Positions 13,701-26,800 of a DNA stretch of 64,000 nt are shown piece after piece (position 1 is the stretch's first letter; the number at the start of each line of letters is the position of its first letter). The notes beneath the pieces were generated by a model. That model had not been told where the DNA came from. It saw only the letters and a program-made list of their open reading frames with translations, and searched no databases. The DNA is from Pagrus major (Eukaryota; Chordata; Actinopteri; Spariformes; Sparidae), in the NCBI RefSeq assembly GCF_040436345.1, contig NC_133216.1:20733792-20797791 (forward strand), given 5' to 3'. A program made the translations under genes and the position numbers.

Positions 13701-15542
13701 AGTGCCACTAGTTCCATGATATTTGAGAGAAGGCAGACATCTCCACAGAGGATTTTTACAAAACTGTATTTTTTGATGTTTGATTCTCGGCTGAACTGTC
13801 CCTTTAAACTAAAACTGTATGTTACTGTAACTTTCAATTGTTTTGGGTTTTTTTCCTGACAGTGAGGAGACAGAGAAAGGCCATCTGGCAGGAACCAAGG
13901 AGAACGTCTTTGGTAAGTGTAGTGATGGATTCTTATGTCATCTCAATGTTATCAAATCCTTATTCTCCTCCTTTGTCACATCTCTCTACTCACCAAGAGC
14001 TCTTCAGTAACTCGAGGTGCAGTATGTGCTGTGTCTGAGTGATTAATCCCTCAGATGGATGTCCTTTTAATAGAATTCTCCTCTCTGAAATAAGGATGGT
14101 CATAAATAAATGAAAAGGGCCCATTGTTCCAGAAGTGTATCGACACAAAGTTCATCTTTGTTTAATGACTTACACTTCAACAAAGATTATCTCAAAGCAA
14201 AGCTGAGCCCAGGATATTTCTATTTTATGAAGCTGAACATATTGTATGCTTGCATGAAAAGGTTTGCCCCACAGACCTACGATGCTTTGATGCTCTTTGA
14301 GGACAACATAGTTCAAGGTCTGTAATGTAGGGATGCCCTCCTATCCTACTACAATCTATCCTGTTACCTTTGATTTTTCAGCGAGGACCACAGACGGCAG
14401 TAGTGACCTCAGGGTGTTGTTGGTAGTGAACTGCGACCTGGAGCCTGAGTGCGTGGACTCGGAGCTTAGAGTGGCCCTGCAGTGGATTGCTGCCTCCGAG
14501 CTGGGCCTTCCTGCTCTTTACTTCAGGAAGTCCAAAGAGAAGAGGGTTGCAAAGGTGGGCTATCAAACCAAAAACATAACAGCAGGCTTTTTTCACTCAA
14601 ATGGTTGTTGCTGGTTGTATGGCTTTCTTTTATTATAACTCTGTTGCAGGGCTGTAAACAAGATTTTAGAGATACTGAGGTCCACCCCACACATGCAGAA
14701 AAGAATAAATCCTCTATTTATTTATATTTGGTTGGCCTAAAAGTAATACAATTTAAATATGACCAAGTGTGATATCCAACTCGCAATTTTCTTTTGATAA
14801 AGGTAATATGTGTCACAACATACAGCACCGTTATAAAGTAAGTATCTTGGTGCTGAAATGATGCCCGGACCTACAGATCAAAGTGCAGGGTTTTTTACGT
14901 CCGAGCACAACGCAGTTAATGTAAGCTGTAGCACTGACTTTATGTTACCCCCTCACGCAGCTGTTACCATTATTACAGCTTGCCCATTGACACTGATTAC
15001 AGACATGTACAGTATAGATTACAATGAAAAGACATTGTTCTAGGCATATAGATATACAATTTTGAAAATAAATACATATATTTTGTATTGATGACATGAC
15101 CGAACCCGTCCAGAGCCTGGACATATTTTCTTAATTTTTGTCCAAACCCGTCTTGTCACAACAGATTCTGGGCATCCACGCGGTACAAAAATCATATTCT
15201 CCAGATGGAATCGAGCACACTTGTTTGGCAAAGACCTCAGCAAAAAAAAAATCACATCATTTTAAGATCGTATCCAGTGAAAATGAAATGCTAAAATTAC
15301 CATTCCCACTGAAATTGTTGTTCACAATATCTATACTGTAAAAATTAGACAGCAAAGTGATATTGATGAGCATGTGTGTCTTCTCTCAGTTCCAGAGGGT
15401 GATCCACCTGATGTCTCAGAAGGCGTGGCGAATTGCGGACTTGTTCAGCGCTGTGGTTCAATTCTGTAAACTACACGAGAAAGAGGAAGAGGAGGGCCGG
15501 TCTCTGTCCAGCCTGTTTGATTGGCTGTTGGAGACCATGTAG
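1747..15542 (+). CDS. sphkap: SPHKAP, sphingosine kinase 1 interactor / A-kinase anchoring protein (3' part, 9 coding exons)
   Basis: Coding exons seen: 1747-1806, 2190-2330, 3066-3336, 6400-9769, 11181 (or 11208)-11456, 12450-12533, 13863-13912, 14382-14554 and 15390-15542 (TAG 15540-15542). All join in phase, giving about 1525 residues. The first exons with the start codon lie upstream of the window. Recognisable conserved blocks are ENEILLLGGL (exon 2190), PSNIIFDINKFLIGLQ and SIEEDFLTASEHLGDDSEDD (exon 3066), PEDDPHEETSSFIQLSEG (exon 11181), NCDLEPECVDSELR (exon 14382) and a C-terminus ending FDWLLETM. Family knowledge: SPHKAP anchors the type I regulatory subunit of protein kinase A through amphipathic helices and binds sphingosine kinase 1. 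Candidate helices are at 7420-7483 (LINEVADSLFKHALEKA) and 8122-8192 (YADDLAATVVSMATELA). Which of these binds RI cannot be told by eye. The gene is tail to tail with daw1. The acceptor of the 11181 exon is ambiguous. Confidence 0.93.
3681..5802. repeat. MITE-like element (family A) split by a larger inserted repeat
   Basis: The left end TTAAAGGTGCACTATGTAG (3681) and the right end, whose reverse complement reads TTTAAAGGGGCACTGTGTAG (ending about 5802), are imperfect terminal inverted repeats. A second, uninterrupted copy lies at 58015-58385 and shares the inner words TTTGGCGGACCCTGCCACCT and CTCTGAGAAC. Comparison shows that bases about 3750-5500 are an insertion absent from the other copy. 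The element sits in the sphkap intron between exons 3066-3336 and 6400-9769. Confidence 0.75.
3750..5500. repeat. Inserted repeat with two ~700-bp tandem units and seven CTCF-like motifs
   Basis: The element starts at GGGCCCGAGCAGGGAAC and ends near GCTGCTTGCAGCTTTAAT. Inside are two direct units of about 700 bp, starting near 3930 and 4631. They share long words such as TAATAACTCCCACATACTTT and TTTCACCGATTT, and a partial third start lies near 5333. The motif AGGTGGCGCT occurs seven times, with the 15-mers starting at 3932, 4376, 4505, 4633, 5078, 5207 and 5335. The small frames in it are shared repeat sequence, not genes. I recall the 3' end word from other fish genomes but cannot assign a named family. 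Confidence 0.65.
6400..9769 (+). CDS. sphkap: sphkap giant central exon (3370 nt, AKAP-110-like region)
   Basis: A single open frame runs from the acceptor after CTTCACAG (6399) to the donor CAGCAG|GTATTA at 9769/9770. It enters in phase 1 and leaves with two bases of a codon. The frame stays open to a stop at 9884, but the downstream exons join in frame only if the donor at 9770 is used, so the last 115 bases of the open frame are intron. The exon encodes about 1123 residues. They are acidic and serine-rich and probably largely disordered, with short conserved amphipathic helices. Two related blocks, SKQSSCESITDEFSRFM (8685-8757) and SKQSSTESITEEFYRFM (8886-8958), are an internal repeat typical of the AKAP3/4/11/SPHKAP family. 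Very large central exons are normal for these anchors. Confidence 0.9.
13354..13742. repeat. Fold-back (palindromic) repeat in sphkap intron
   Basis: The arm at about 13354-13477 is matched by its reverse complement at about 13614-13742. Shared words include CATGACCCAGTTACTC (arm 1; arm 2 carries GAGTAACTGGGTCATG) and GGCTTGTGGTGCT. The arms are about 125 bp with moderate divergence, around a loop of about 136 bp. The element lies between the exons ending at 12533 and starting at 13863. A CCCTTTAAA word near 13800 may be an outer end. This fits a fold-back DNA transposon remnant. Confidence 0.6.
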
Positions 15543-16575
15543 AGCCGACTAACCTCCTCGTACTGCACACAGACACACATGCTCGCTCATCCACTCACAC
15601 TCCTAACATGCTCCCAACTGTTTGCCCCACCCTGTCTCATCACACCAAGTGTCTCCTACCGCAAGCTGAAAGCACAGACGTGATCAGCATACTTGAGAAA
15701 TTCATACAGTTGTGTTTTTTTGTCTTGTTCGCAGCCATGAAAAGACCAGTCTCCCTTTAATGAAAGCATGTTTTTATTTTCACCTCTTGAGTGAGACACA
15801 CACTAACACAGAGCAAACTGTAGGTGTACAGGTTGGACATTCCTGATGCGAATGAACTAGCCTTCAAGAGATTATAGTCAGCAGGTTTTAACTGCTCCAG
15901 ATGATATATATAAATATATATATATTTACAGATTCTCACAACCAAATTATGTGTTTATTTATTTATTTATTTATTCCAAAATGAACACACGAGGCAAAGT
16001 ACCAATAGAGGACAGGAAAATCAGGTTAAATTCTCCCCACAGCTCAACACGTTCAAACCTTTTGTATCAAAAACTACTTTGTAAAAGAGGCTATCTATGG
16101 AAACGTAAGCCCAGAAAAAGCTCTATCACTTTCTTATGAGAGCCACTTAGAAGTGCACATTTGCTTAAGTAACAATGCCCATATCTTTGTTGTGTTCATT
16201 GGCCAACATACCACCTCTGTTGTGACCTTGAAATTCAGTTCAAAGTAAGTGTGTTATCTTGTTAATGGTACTTGAGAACTGATTATTTTGGATAGCTGTA
16301 CTGTATATACTGTAGATTTGGAACTGCTGCACCTTGGAGTAGTGGACTGCTCTCTTTAGCTTTTACTATGTCAGGAAGACAGAGTAAGGTTTGTAATGTT
16401 GAATTTGTATGTGAATTTGGTCTGTTTATTTCTCTACTTAGTGGTACTCTAGTGTTACATCAGCATTGGGAAAAAAAAAAAAAGAAAAATCACACAACTC
16501 AGCTGTAAACTCTGTCACGGTAGAACTGAATGTATTTATCTTTTGACATCAATAAATTTCTGTGATGTGAAATAC
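15543..16575 (+). other. sphkap: sphkap 3' UTR with poly(A) signal
   Basis: The UTR follows the TAG at 15540-15542. A canonical AATAAA lies at 16551-16556, so cleavage is expected near 16570-16580, giving a UTR of about 1.03 kb. A (TTTA)n run lies at about 15955-15977 and an A-rich run near 16470-16490. No other AATAAA was noticed nearer the stop, but this was checked only by eye. Confidence 0.65.
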
Positions 16576-17740
16576 AAGCAGACTTGTTCATTCATAACAT
16601 TCAGCTGAAAGGCAACTGAACCTTGTTTAGTAGAATATTTATTCACATCAGAATTAGACTGTATGTATGTCACAGATGCAGTGAGACGCAAATTCATGAC
16701 AGTTGAACACCAGCTAGGAAGCTACTAAACAAACATTCATCATTGTGTGCTGTGCTTTCAGAAAATACTGCTTAATGCAGTAGGCAGTGGGAACAAAAAT
16801 ATCAGCTTAAATTTGTTAGCTAATAATGGCCACAGAAGATGAAAAAAAGATAAACATTTACACTCAAGCTAGTGGATGAATATTATTAAATGCAGAGGTT
16901 TTAGACATGCAGCATGTTGGATTGAAATTAGATCGAATTTGGGATGTTTAAAGCTCAGACAGTTTCTTTACACAGAACCAGTTCTCTTTATATAAATAAT
17001 GTTCAGACACTGTTACTTCTACAAGCTTTCAAGAACTACTCCCACATTTTAGGAAATAGGCTTACTTAGTGTCTTAGATAAGAAGATTGAGACCACTCTC
17101 GTGTTAAATTGGAAGCTGAAGCCAGAAAATGATTAGCTTAGCCTAGCATGCTAGAGGCAGGGGAAAACAGCTACTGTATTGTCACCTTCTCTAAAGTAGA
17201 TTATTTAACAACCTCAATCTGGCCCTTTGATTATCTGTTGTCAAGCACACACCTTTCTAATCTGACCCTTCTAAAAAAGTAATTGAATAGGCTAAAAGGT
17301 CTAAAATTAAAAAATCGGCTGAGCTTGATTGTTTAATTTTCAACACAAACAGAAATGTAAAAACAACAAAGTGGTCTTATGGTCTTGACTTCTGTTCTGT
17401 AACCATGTAGCGTGTTAACAACTGAGCCTTGCTAGCAGCTGTATTTTTGAACGGCGCCGGGCTAACTGTGTCCATCTGCTTCCAGTCTTTATGCCAAGCT
17501 AAGCTAATTGCCTCTTGGCTTTAGCTCCAAACTTGATGTAAATATGTATAATGTTTTCACATATTCTTGGCGTCAAAGCAAACTATTACAAAGCTGTAAA
17601 AAACCACTGACATTTTTATGAGTTAACTGGTCAAGTCCAGTACGAAGTGACAGGCAGGGAAAAAGTGACGCCTCAAACAGATTCAGTAACATGAGGCACA
17701 TAAAGAGACAAATTATATAATCAGCGACGATCCACTTTAA
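16576..17740. other. Intergenic interval between the convergent genes sphkap and daw1
   Basis: No coding exon is recognisable. Roughly 17030-17620 looks like a degenerate interspersed repeat, with words such as GATTAGCTTAGCCTAGCATG near 17131 and TGCCAAGCTAAGCTAATTG near 17491. A sequence related to this, in the opposite orientation, lies in an sphkap intron around 13090-13270. The rest shows nothing I can name. Confidence 0.4.
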
Positions 17741-17743
17741 CCT

Positions 17744-17749
17744 TTTAAT
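17744..17749 (-). other. daw1: Possible poly(A) signal of daw1
   Basis: The minus strand has ATTAAA about 120 bp after the TGA at 17868. It is the only near signal I noticed; no AATAAA was seen on this strand close by. Assignment is tentative. Confidence 0.3.
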
Positions 17750-17867
17750 GACTTTTACTTCACTGTGACTGCAGGTTTTTTTGATAGTGGGTCATTAACG
17801 CTCGACACGAATTGATCATTGTGTCCTTGTCATGTCTGCCTGAGCTTCGACATGGTCAAGGGAAGGG

Positions 17868-20800
17868 TCAGTACCAGATCCGACATGTGTTATCCTTGCT
17901 ACCTGCAGGAGAGCACAAACACAAACGTGTACCATGTGCAATTAAGCATTTCTTAAGGCTAGAGAGGAGCTGCTCAAAGCTACATTTCAACACTGTGTGT
18001 GTTTGTGGACAGTGTATACCTGTAATGATCGTGTCGCCCTCATAGTTGAAAACACAGGAGAAGATCTCGTCAGTGTGTCCCTCCAGAACTTGTTGGCAGA
18101 CACCTGACTGAACATCCCACAGACGAGCTGTCTTGTCTGAGCTGGCAGTCAGGACCCTGCTGCCCTGGGGGCTGAAACAGATCTACCGAGAGAGACAGGC
18201 GTGTTAGTCTTATTCAGAGTTGGATGAGTGTGTGCTACATGAGTGATAAAGTGGGCAAGAGGGAGACTGCTGAAAAATAGATTATGCCAGAAGTGACTGA
18301 AGTGACAAAGGCGGGGGAAAATGAGTGAGTTTAGAGCAATTTCACCACCTCAGCAGCATTATTCCACAGAGGTCATTCAACTTTAAATACTTAAGGAGGA
18401 TTAAGGCACCAGTGGCGCCACACAGTGAAGAGTTTTTCCAGTTGAGTATTATGAAAATCATTGCTGAGGCTGATTGTGTTAGATCCCGGGGTTATCATTC
18501 CCTGAATGGGTTTATATCCCAACAGTGAGGTAAAGGCAGAGATGATTAAATGAAGCTGGCTCTAGATGGCCATGAAAGTAAAGTGTGTTTTTATTAAAAC
18601 TCTAAACTGAGCACCAAGGAGCGACCATAGACAGGAAATGGAAACTGACGAGAGAAGAAGCTGACAAAGATAGAAGACGGGCGGAAGAAGATGAGAGTGG
18701 GAGCACTGGCAGGTACAGAAATGGAATAAAAACAGTTTTAAATGGAAGAAGAGGGGAAAAGAAAACATTCAGGAAAGAGGATACAATGAGAAAGATGTAT
18801 AAATAAACAAGACTAAAGCTGTGCCCCAATTTCATATTACATTACAATTCTAACCTCATTTACTAAATAGTGGGTTCACACTGCAAAAGTTGATTTTTTA
18901 ATGTGTGCTGTTGATGGATGCATAACCCAAGGTACCATGTTCTTTAGGGGTGACTTCACTGGTTTCAAAAAGAAGTCTGATTGTATGTAAGCCTATGAGA
19001 AAATGACCCAACATCTCACTTGATTTGTTACCTCAGTAAACACTTTCCTAACAAGTTTATGGTCTCAATTGCTTGTTTCAATTCTTCTTCAACGCAGCAT
19101 GATGTTCATTTTGTAAATTATGGTCCAATTTGGAGTAAAATAGACGATAAAGCAGGATATGCTTCAAGAAGTGGCTACCTTGCGATTGACAAGTCACTAC
19201 CACGGCACTTCCTGGGGTTCTCAGTCAGATCCAGTCAGTATTGTACCCCACTCCACCCTCTCGTACAATTATGGTACTGCTAAACTCAGTGCCTCAAAAC
19301 AGTCGCTCACAACCCAATGGAAGATATTATGATGGCTTCACACTTTGTAGGTCTGCCTCAAGCAGTCATTATCCAAAAATTAAACTGTCTTTCTTTAAAA
19401 ACGTATGTGTATGTGTCATCTTCTTCATCATATCTCCAAATTAAGAAATAAATTGTATAAAAATGGGCTCATTGGTTATTCCACCATTTTGCTTGCCCCT
19501 TACTCTGCACATAGAGTAGGTATAGAAAACAGACGGATGAACTGGGCAATAATGTGTGGTCACAGAGATGTGTATTTGTAATTTTATCCACCATTGCCTC
19601 TTCATCACATGGTCACTAGGTTGTAGTCATGGGATGTGCATGTATTTAGCTATGAGACTGTTTAACCTTCGCCATCTTGTTTGTAGAAGAAAAATAGGTA
19701 TAAGTAATAGGTTAGGTACTAGGACTGTAATAATTACTTGATTAATTGACTGGTCGATCGAAAGAAAACTGATCACCAAGTATTTTGAAAATCAAAAACA
19801 TGTTTCAGTCATTTTTCAAGCAGAAATTGCAAACATTTGCTGGTTCCAGCTTCTTATATGTAAGGATTTCAGTTTTTCTTTGTCATTTATCATAGAAAAT
19901 GAATGAATTGTTAAAATATTTGACAGACTAATCGGTATTGAAAATAATTGTTATTTGCAGCCGTGTTAGGTACTAAGTGTAATATCAATACACGTTTTTC
20001 TACCAGGCGCCACAAATGTGCCATTTACTCAGCCATCTTTTCTCTTCAGCTTTGAAACACTGTGCTGTCAATGTGCCCCACACATTTCACAATAATGTGA
20101 CATTTGGATTATGAAAAATCTTGTGTGCAAACGTTACACTGGCATTCAGTGCAAGAATAAAGCTAATGGAGCGACCAACATGGAAAGGATTTTTCCTTCT
20201 GGAGGGGACAAAATATTTGAAAACAAAAGGCCTTGTGGATTCCTGACATGACATTGTAGAAACATGCATTCAGGTCTTAAGAATCAGTCATTAACAGGTT
20301 ACCATTCATATTTCACAGATTTAAAACCAGAAAATGCTGAACGGTGAATTAATTAGAGGTGGCATACTGAGACACATTTTAAAATAACAGCCTACAGCGA
20401 GAAATAGAGGGAGAGGCCGATGGGGAAAAAAAAGAAAATCGTGGTCATGGTTAAGAAGCATGGAGAGGAGGGGGAGAGGTGTCCTGTTAGGCAGAGATTA
20501 GTGTCATAATCCTCTGGAATGATCCTCCATCCAGCCTATTTATGACTGACTGACTGCCTGATGTGTGTCAGTAAACAGATGCAACTTCTCAGCCCCTCGT
20601 ACACAGAAACCCAGGCAGACAGAGCCTGCAGGACACACACACTTATGCAGAGCAAAACACCTGGAGAATGGTGAATGGGTAAAATCACTCGCATTAAAGT
20701 ACAAGGTCAGTGCGGGGTCAAAAAAAAAACACCTTATAACAAAGTGTGTGTTTGTTGGACTCAAAGCCATGTTACACTGGGTTAAAGGGCGTGTGACTCC

Positions 20801-23800
20801 ATGTGATGGCACGGGTACAACATTTGGTGCTCTGAGTTCAAAGGCTAATAACACAAGGTCAAAGCACGCTCACTTACTGTAGGGTCAGGGATGACAGATG
20901 GTATTTGTAATTTCCCATGGAGAAAATACTGACATCTAGTTTGGAGGCCAAAGATTCAATTAGTCAGATCAACGGAAGCATCACTACAGTCCCGTGTCCT
21001 ACTTGCTGAGCTTTACCATGTGACACAGTGAGCACAAAACAGCCTGAAGCCTGGACTCCTGTCCCTACACTTCAGCGTCACAGTTTATCCCATGTTAACA
21101 AGGCACGTACAGGCGATATCCTATTTGCAGCACTGCCCAGCAGATATAGTGATTGAGTAACATCCACCATGTTAACCAAAATCACAAACCCTTTCACACC
21201 TGCTTGTAGCCTGGTGCATCCGTTAACTTGTGGTTTTGCCTCATGGCCAATTGTAATAATACTTACACCCAAACATGTCTGGGAAATGATGGTCAGATTA
21301 AAGTTTTTAAAGATTAGCATTATAAATAGCTAAAATTAAATTTCCTGTTATCATGTCCATTGATATACAAGTTTGACAGGAAGTAAATGTGGTCCCTGCT
21401 GTTTCCTATTCATTTCCTAGCCATAAATAATAAATAAAACAATTCTGATGAAATAGAAAACCTAGGTAGTGACTCATTTCTGTGCTACTCTCTGCTCCAC
21501 TAGCCTTCATTATACAATGCATGGCTCTAAAAAGCTGAAACATGTGCAATGGTTTTGTGACCATACAGCTCTTGATAGCCTTAGAGAGACACAATCTAAT
21601 AGACTCCTTGTTATATCTTTGTTAAACTGAGAAGGTGTTAAAATTTTACATGATAGATAATAACTGAGCTTATCACAGAGACAAAGTACTCAAGTTCTAT
21701 TCAAAAAGCAAAGAAAAAAATAATAAAAAGCTGTATTACAGAACAGAGGCTCGTAAAACAAAAACTAGCAGCAGATGGGGCGAGACTTTGGCTCTCTGTG
21801 GTGACATAAAACAACTTTTCACAGGCTATGGCAGAGAAGCCATTTAGGGTCACGTGACTTACCTTGGAGATCTCTCCATCGTGGCCCTCTAGGGTCGTGA
21901 GACACTGATGTGTGTTTGCACTGAACACTCGTGCTGTACCTGACAGAAAGAGGAACAGGCAGGGCTGTTGGTGTACACGCACTGTACTCTTTTAAGATGT
22001 CACAATGTTGATTTTGTTGCATGTTGCCTTAGGAACCAGCAGACACCCAACACATAAAAACATAGCCAAGATTTATGGCAAAAGGGAGAAAAAAAATATT
22101 TTTGCAATTTTAAAGCAACATTATGTAACTTTTTCACCTAAAATATCAGCTTCAGAATCATGTTGATGGTACAGTGTCTTGTAATAGTGTGAATGGTGTC
22201 TCTGTCTCAGCCCCCCATCACTTGTTTCTGCACTATGTAACTCCAGTGAGAGGGTAGAATCACAGCGTTACATACATGTTTACTTCAACATACAAGTTTT
22301 CAACACATGACATTGTTATGATGTAATGAGTTTTGTTTGTAGTTAGCACCTACATTACATCTGACAAATTGTTACAGACCTGGGATTTATATTTATGACA
22401 GTGTTGAAACTGTGGGGCGCGCAAGATCGCACAAAATGGCAATTTCTACATTATGTTGCTTTAAAGTAAACCTCAGGCATGTGATCAAAAGGAAAAGTGG
22501 AAATGTGTAAAATATAAAATCCTAAATAAGAAATGAACTGGTGCAGCGTTTTTATAATCTCCTCGGGGCCTCCTGCCCTGCTTGTTTTAGATGTTTCCTG
22601 TCTCACCACACCTGAATCAAATGAATGGGTCGTTATCAGGCAAGCTGATTATTTGAATCAGGCATGTTGGAGTAGGGGAACATCTAAAACATGCAGAGTA
22701 GGGTCCCTAAAGATAAGAAATGAAAATAGTATTCACTGTACACCAAAAAACATAAACAATTATATATGTATACAGTATGTACAACCTACTGTATATGTAT
22801 GTATACTGTATTTAAAGACATATAATACTATAATAGTGTAACTTAACAAGTAATGTTAACTCTAAGTAAATGACATGTTGGTCTCACCATCAGCAGACGC
22901 AGTAGCAATGAGTTGACCACTTAAATCAAAACACACATCCAGCACCTCTTCTTTGTGTCCAACTAGGGTGGCCACACACTTTCCACTGCCTGTCTCCCAC
23001 AACTGCAAATACATACACATGTAACACAGAACAATCTGAGTGACGTGATTATAAACACACACACACACACATACACACACACGGGCAGAAAACACATGAG
23101 CACCAAAACTAGGACACACACGTGTGAACAAAACACATACGCAGTCTCATGAAATATGCTAGCATGTAGCTGTTAGCCTTCTTATGTGGCGTTACTTTAA
23201 CCATCTCTCCCAGAGGAATGCAGTGAGGTGGATAATTCTTACTTGTGAGCATGACTCATCTTGGCATAATTAAGGAATTAGGATTTAATTTTTGCTCCTT
23301 TAAATAATGGAGACCTCAGAGACAGGAGGTGGAGAGAGACGGAGAGTGTGAAAAGGAGGAGGGTGGATATGAATGACAAGCTTAAAATGCTAAATAAATG
23401 AAGAACTATATTGCTGTAGTCAAAATATATATATTTCTAGTCTGTAAAGGGACATTTTTGCAGAATTATTTTGTTGAAATGGAGTTAAATAAAAAACATG
23501 CAACTAGCAAACACAATTGCATCATAGTTCACCTTGCAGGTTTTGTCCATGGAGCCTGTGACTATGAGAGAGCAATCCCAGTTAAACTGAACGTTGCTGA
23601 TTTCCCCCCTGTGACCAATCAGAGTGTGGACTCGTCTGAAAAACAAAGCAAAACAAAACAGAAAACACAGCGGTCAGTTGTGCACTCCTGTATGCAGAAT
23701 GTTTAGGAGCGAATCAATGCATGCACTGTATAGTATAACTGATGACACACGTCGATGCACACATTTAAATAACAGTGACGATGTCTGACCTTCCTGAAGC

Positions 23801-26800
23801 AACATCCCATATAGCAACTGTGTGGTCAAAGGAGCCAGTGACGAGCTGATTTCCCACTGTGTTAAAGCACAGAGAGAGGACCTCTGCAGTGTGACCCTGG
23901 AGGAAATCAAAAGACAGCATGATCCCTCACTGACTAATTTCTTTTTTCTTTCAAACCCCCTCTCCTTCTATGTGCCTGTATGGATGAAAATGCACATCAA
24001 CAACCCAATATTATTTATTCAAACAAACATACAGACCTAAGCCTAAAGGATAGACTCTTGAATTCTTGATATGAATAAATAAAAATAAGCATATGCTCGA
24101 GATTCTGTGCTCAATTGACTGCTGTCAGCGTGATTGATTCTCCGTGGTGTGAAGAAGTGAAAGAACAGAGAGAGCTGCAGAGTGTTGCCTCTGACTGAGA
24201 CAGAGCCAGCCGACCAACCAGTCACACCACGAACCCACGTGCAGTTTGTACATCAAAGAGAGCGCACTGCTTCCCTCAGAGGGGGTTATGAGAGTTATTA
24301 TTAAAGAGTTACAGCTACATTTCCCACCAGATCAGGGGTGGATATGTGGGGTAGAAAAAGTGCCGGCCATCAGCAGGAGTAACAACACTCAATTAAGGAG
24401 TAATTACTCTTAGTAGTGAATGAAAAGTTAATCGATGCATTATTAATGAATGAATGTGAGTCATATCAGAAAAAGGAGAAAGAGAGGCATTGGGATATAG
24501 TAAGTAAAGAAAAGATAACTCACAGTCAGAGTGGCCACCTCCTCCCCAGTCTCCACATCCCACAGCTTGGCAGTGGCATCCATGCTGCCTGTGGCCACCA
24601 GTGTACTCTGGGGGTTGAACGCCAGGCACACCTACACAATACAACCACACAATACTCTGACACAGAGCCAAAAGGGATTTGGCAGACTGATCTATTAACG
24701 AAGCACTGAACATAACACCAAAGTAAAAGCATTAATATATGCAATTTAAATGCTCAGCTGGGCCTAACTGTAAAGCCCTTTATAGAGCAGCCTATAGTAT
24801 AGTTTGATTACTTGTGCAGCACTGCTAAAAATAAACAAAAACATTTATAATTTTCACTTAACCAGGGTGTCATACATACTATTTCTGCCATGTGTCCGCG
24901 AAAGGTATGAAAACATTTGCCCGTCTCAGCACACCACAGTTTGCAGGTCTTATCAAAAGAGCCGGTGGCAATCTTGTCTCTAAGTTTCAGAAAGATCAAA
25001 TAAAGCAAAGAAACTGTCATTTGTAAGATGAACAGCCTCTCTGAAAGGCTAAGTACGTAGAGCAATGTTCTCAGTTGCTGTTAAGGTTTTGCTGACACAG
25101 CTCATTACCCATAGGGGTTGTTGAAGGTAATCGCATACACCACGTTTCTGTGACCCTCCAGCGTGTGCAGCTCTCTGCCTGAGGCTGTGTCCCAAACTCT
25201 ACATGTCCTGTCATAGCTCCCAGTTATAAACCTGCAGAGTGTTAGAGAGAACAATAAACAACAACAACAAAAATACATTGCTTTTCCTGAACTCCACAGT
25301 GCCAGACTTTTGTGCGTTGCAGATAAACCTACCTTGACCCTGATTTGTCAAAGGCAACATTTGTCAGTGGCAGTATGTGTGCCTTGAGCTCCTGCAAAAA
25401 AAGACCAGAGAGAGATTAGAAAAAATAACCTCCAAGGCATTGTAGTTATTTACTTCATTCATCTTTAAGATTACCCATGAAGTGCCCATATTTAATTCCT
25501 CTGACTTTGATGTAAAGGAAAGACCTCTCCCTCCTGGCTCTTGTGAGGGAAATTCTCGAATGTCACTTAATTATTTTGATATGTTATTCTTGCATATGAA
25601 ATCTAACAAATATTGTGTAACATTCATGTGTGTGTAGTGTGAAAACTTATGTTTGTGGGCCTCCTTTTGTTTCTGTCTGGTGATAGTTGGTTGTAGAGCA
25701 TATGTGATATAGAGGGTTGTAAAAACTAATGTAGGTAAGAACTCAGTTAAGGAATTCATCCTGAAGGGTGTTTTTAACCTCTACTGTGTGACCTCTGGGG
25801 ATATATGTTCTGACAATGGTTGATGTATAACACATTACCTATGGAAAGAAGGTATATGTTAATTATTAATATGTTGTTGTTTAATTTGAGGTGGATGTGG
25901 AAATGGTGAGAATGTTATTTCAAGTGAGTTCACATGTAACCTTGTGACCGCTGCAATTGTGTATTGGTCTTGCAATTATAAAGGATGAGGAGAGACTGCC
26001 TCTCTTCAGTCATCATCTATGCGCTGCTGAGGTGTGCCTCTTGCCTGCCAGCAATAAAGAACTTCTAGAAAAGAAATATTGTGTCAAACTTGGTGTTTTG
26101 ACCAACTCTCATCTGCACTAGACAAGTGATTGATTTTCAGTTGCCACGACACTCTGCAGTGGTGGAAGGATTTGCTCTCCTTATGCAGAACAATCTCTCG
26201 CCAGTTTCATGACTATCCTCTGACTTACTGCCCCCTAACCCACCCTGACCTCGTACCAATTAAGTCTTGTGTATTATATCTAAGACACTCATGCAGCACC
26301 TGTATCATGTTATCAGGCAGACTGTTGGCATGTTTCTAATTGTTAAAACATAGTAACCTAACCACTGCTGCTCTCTAGTGCCTCTTTTGAGCACTGGCAT
26401 ATTTCACTACTCAAACTCCTCACTGTCCACATATGTACAGAACATTCACAAAGAACAAAAACCAATGAACTAATGTACTGCTGTAATCAGCTGATGTTGC
26501 AAAATGTTTCATCATCCAAAATCTTTACTCTTGCCTGTGTGTAACATAAACACACAGCTGGACAGAAAGATAGAATAATCATGGAAAATGAATGAAAGGA
26601 TGTCTTCACCAACAGCTGCTTAATAGATACTATATCACTGTGTTGATTTATTTATTATTGACCAGTAATGCCAGTATCAGTTTTATGTCTGACCTTCATG
26701 AAACAGAACCTGTGGTGGTCATGCTGCCCCTGTTTCTGCTGAAGTCGAACGATCAGCTGTTTGACCTGATCAGCCCGGGAGTCTGTGATCAGAGGCTCTG

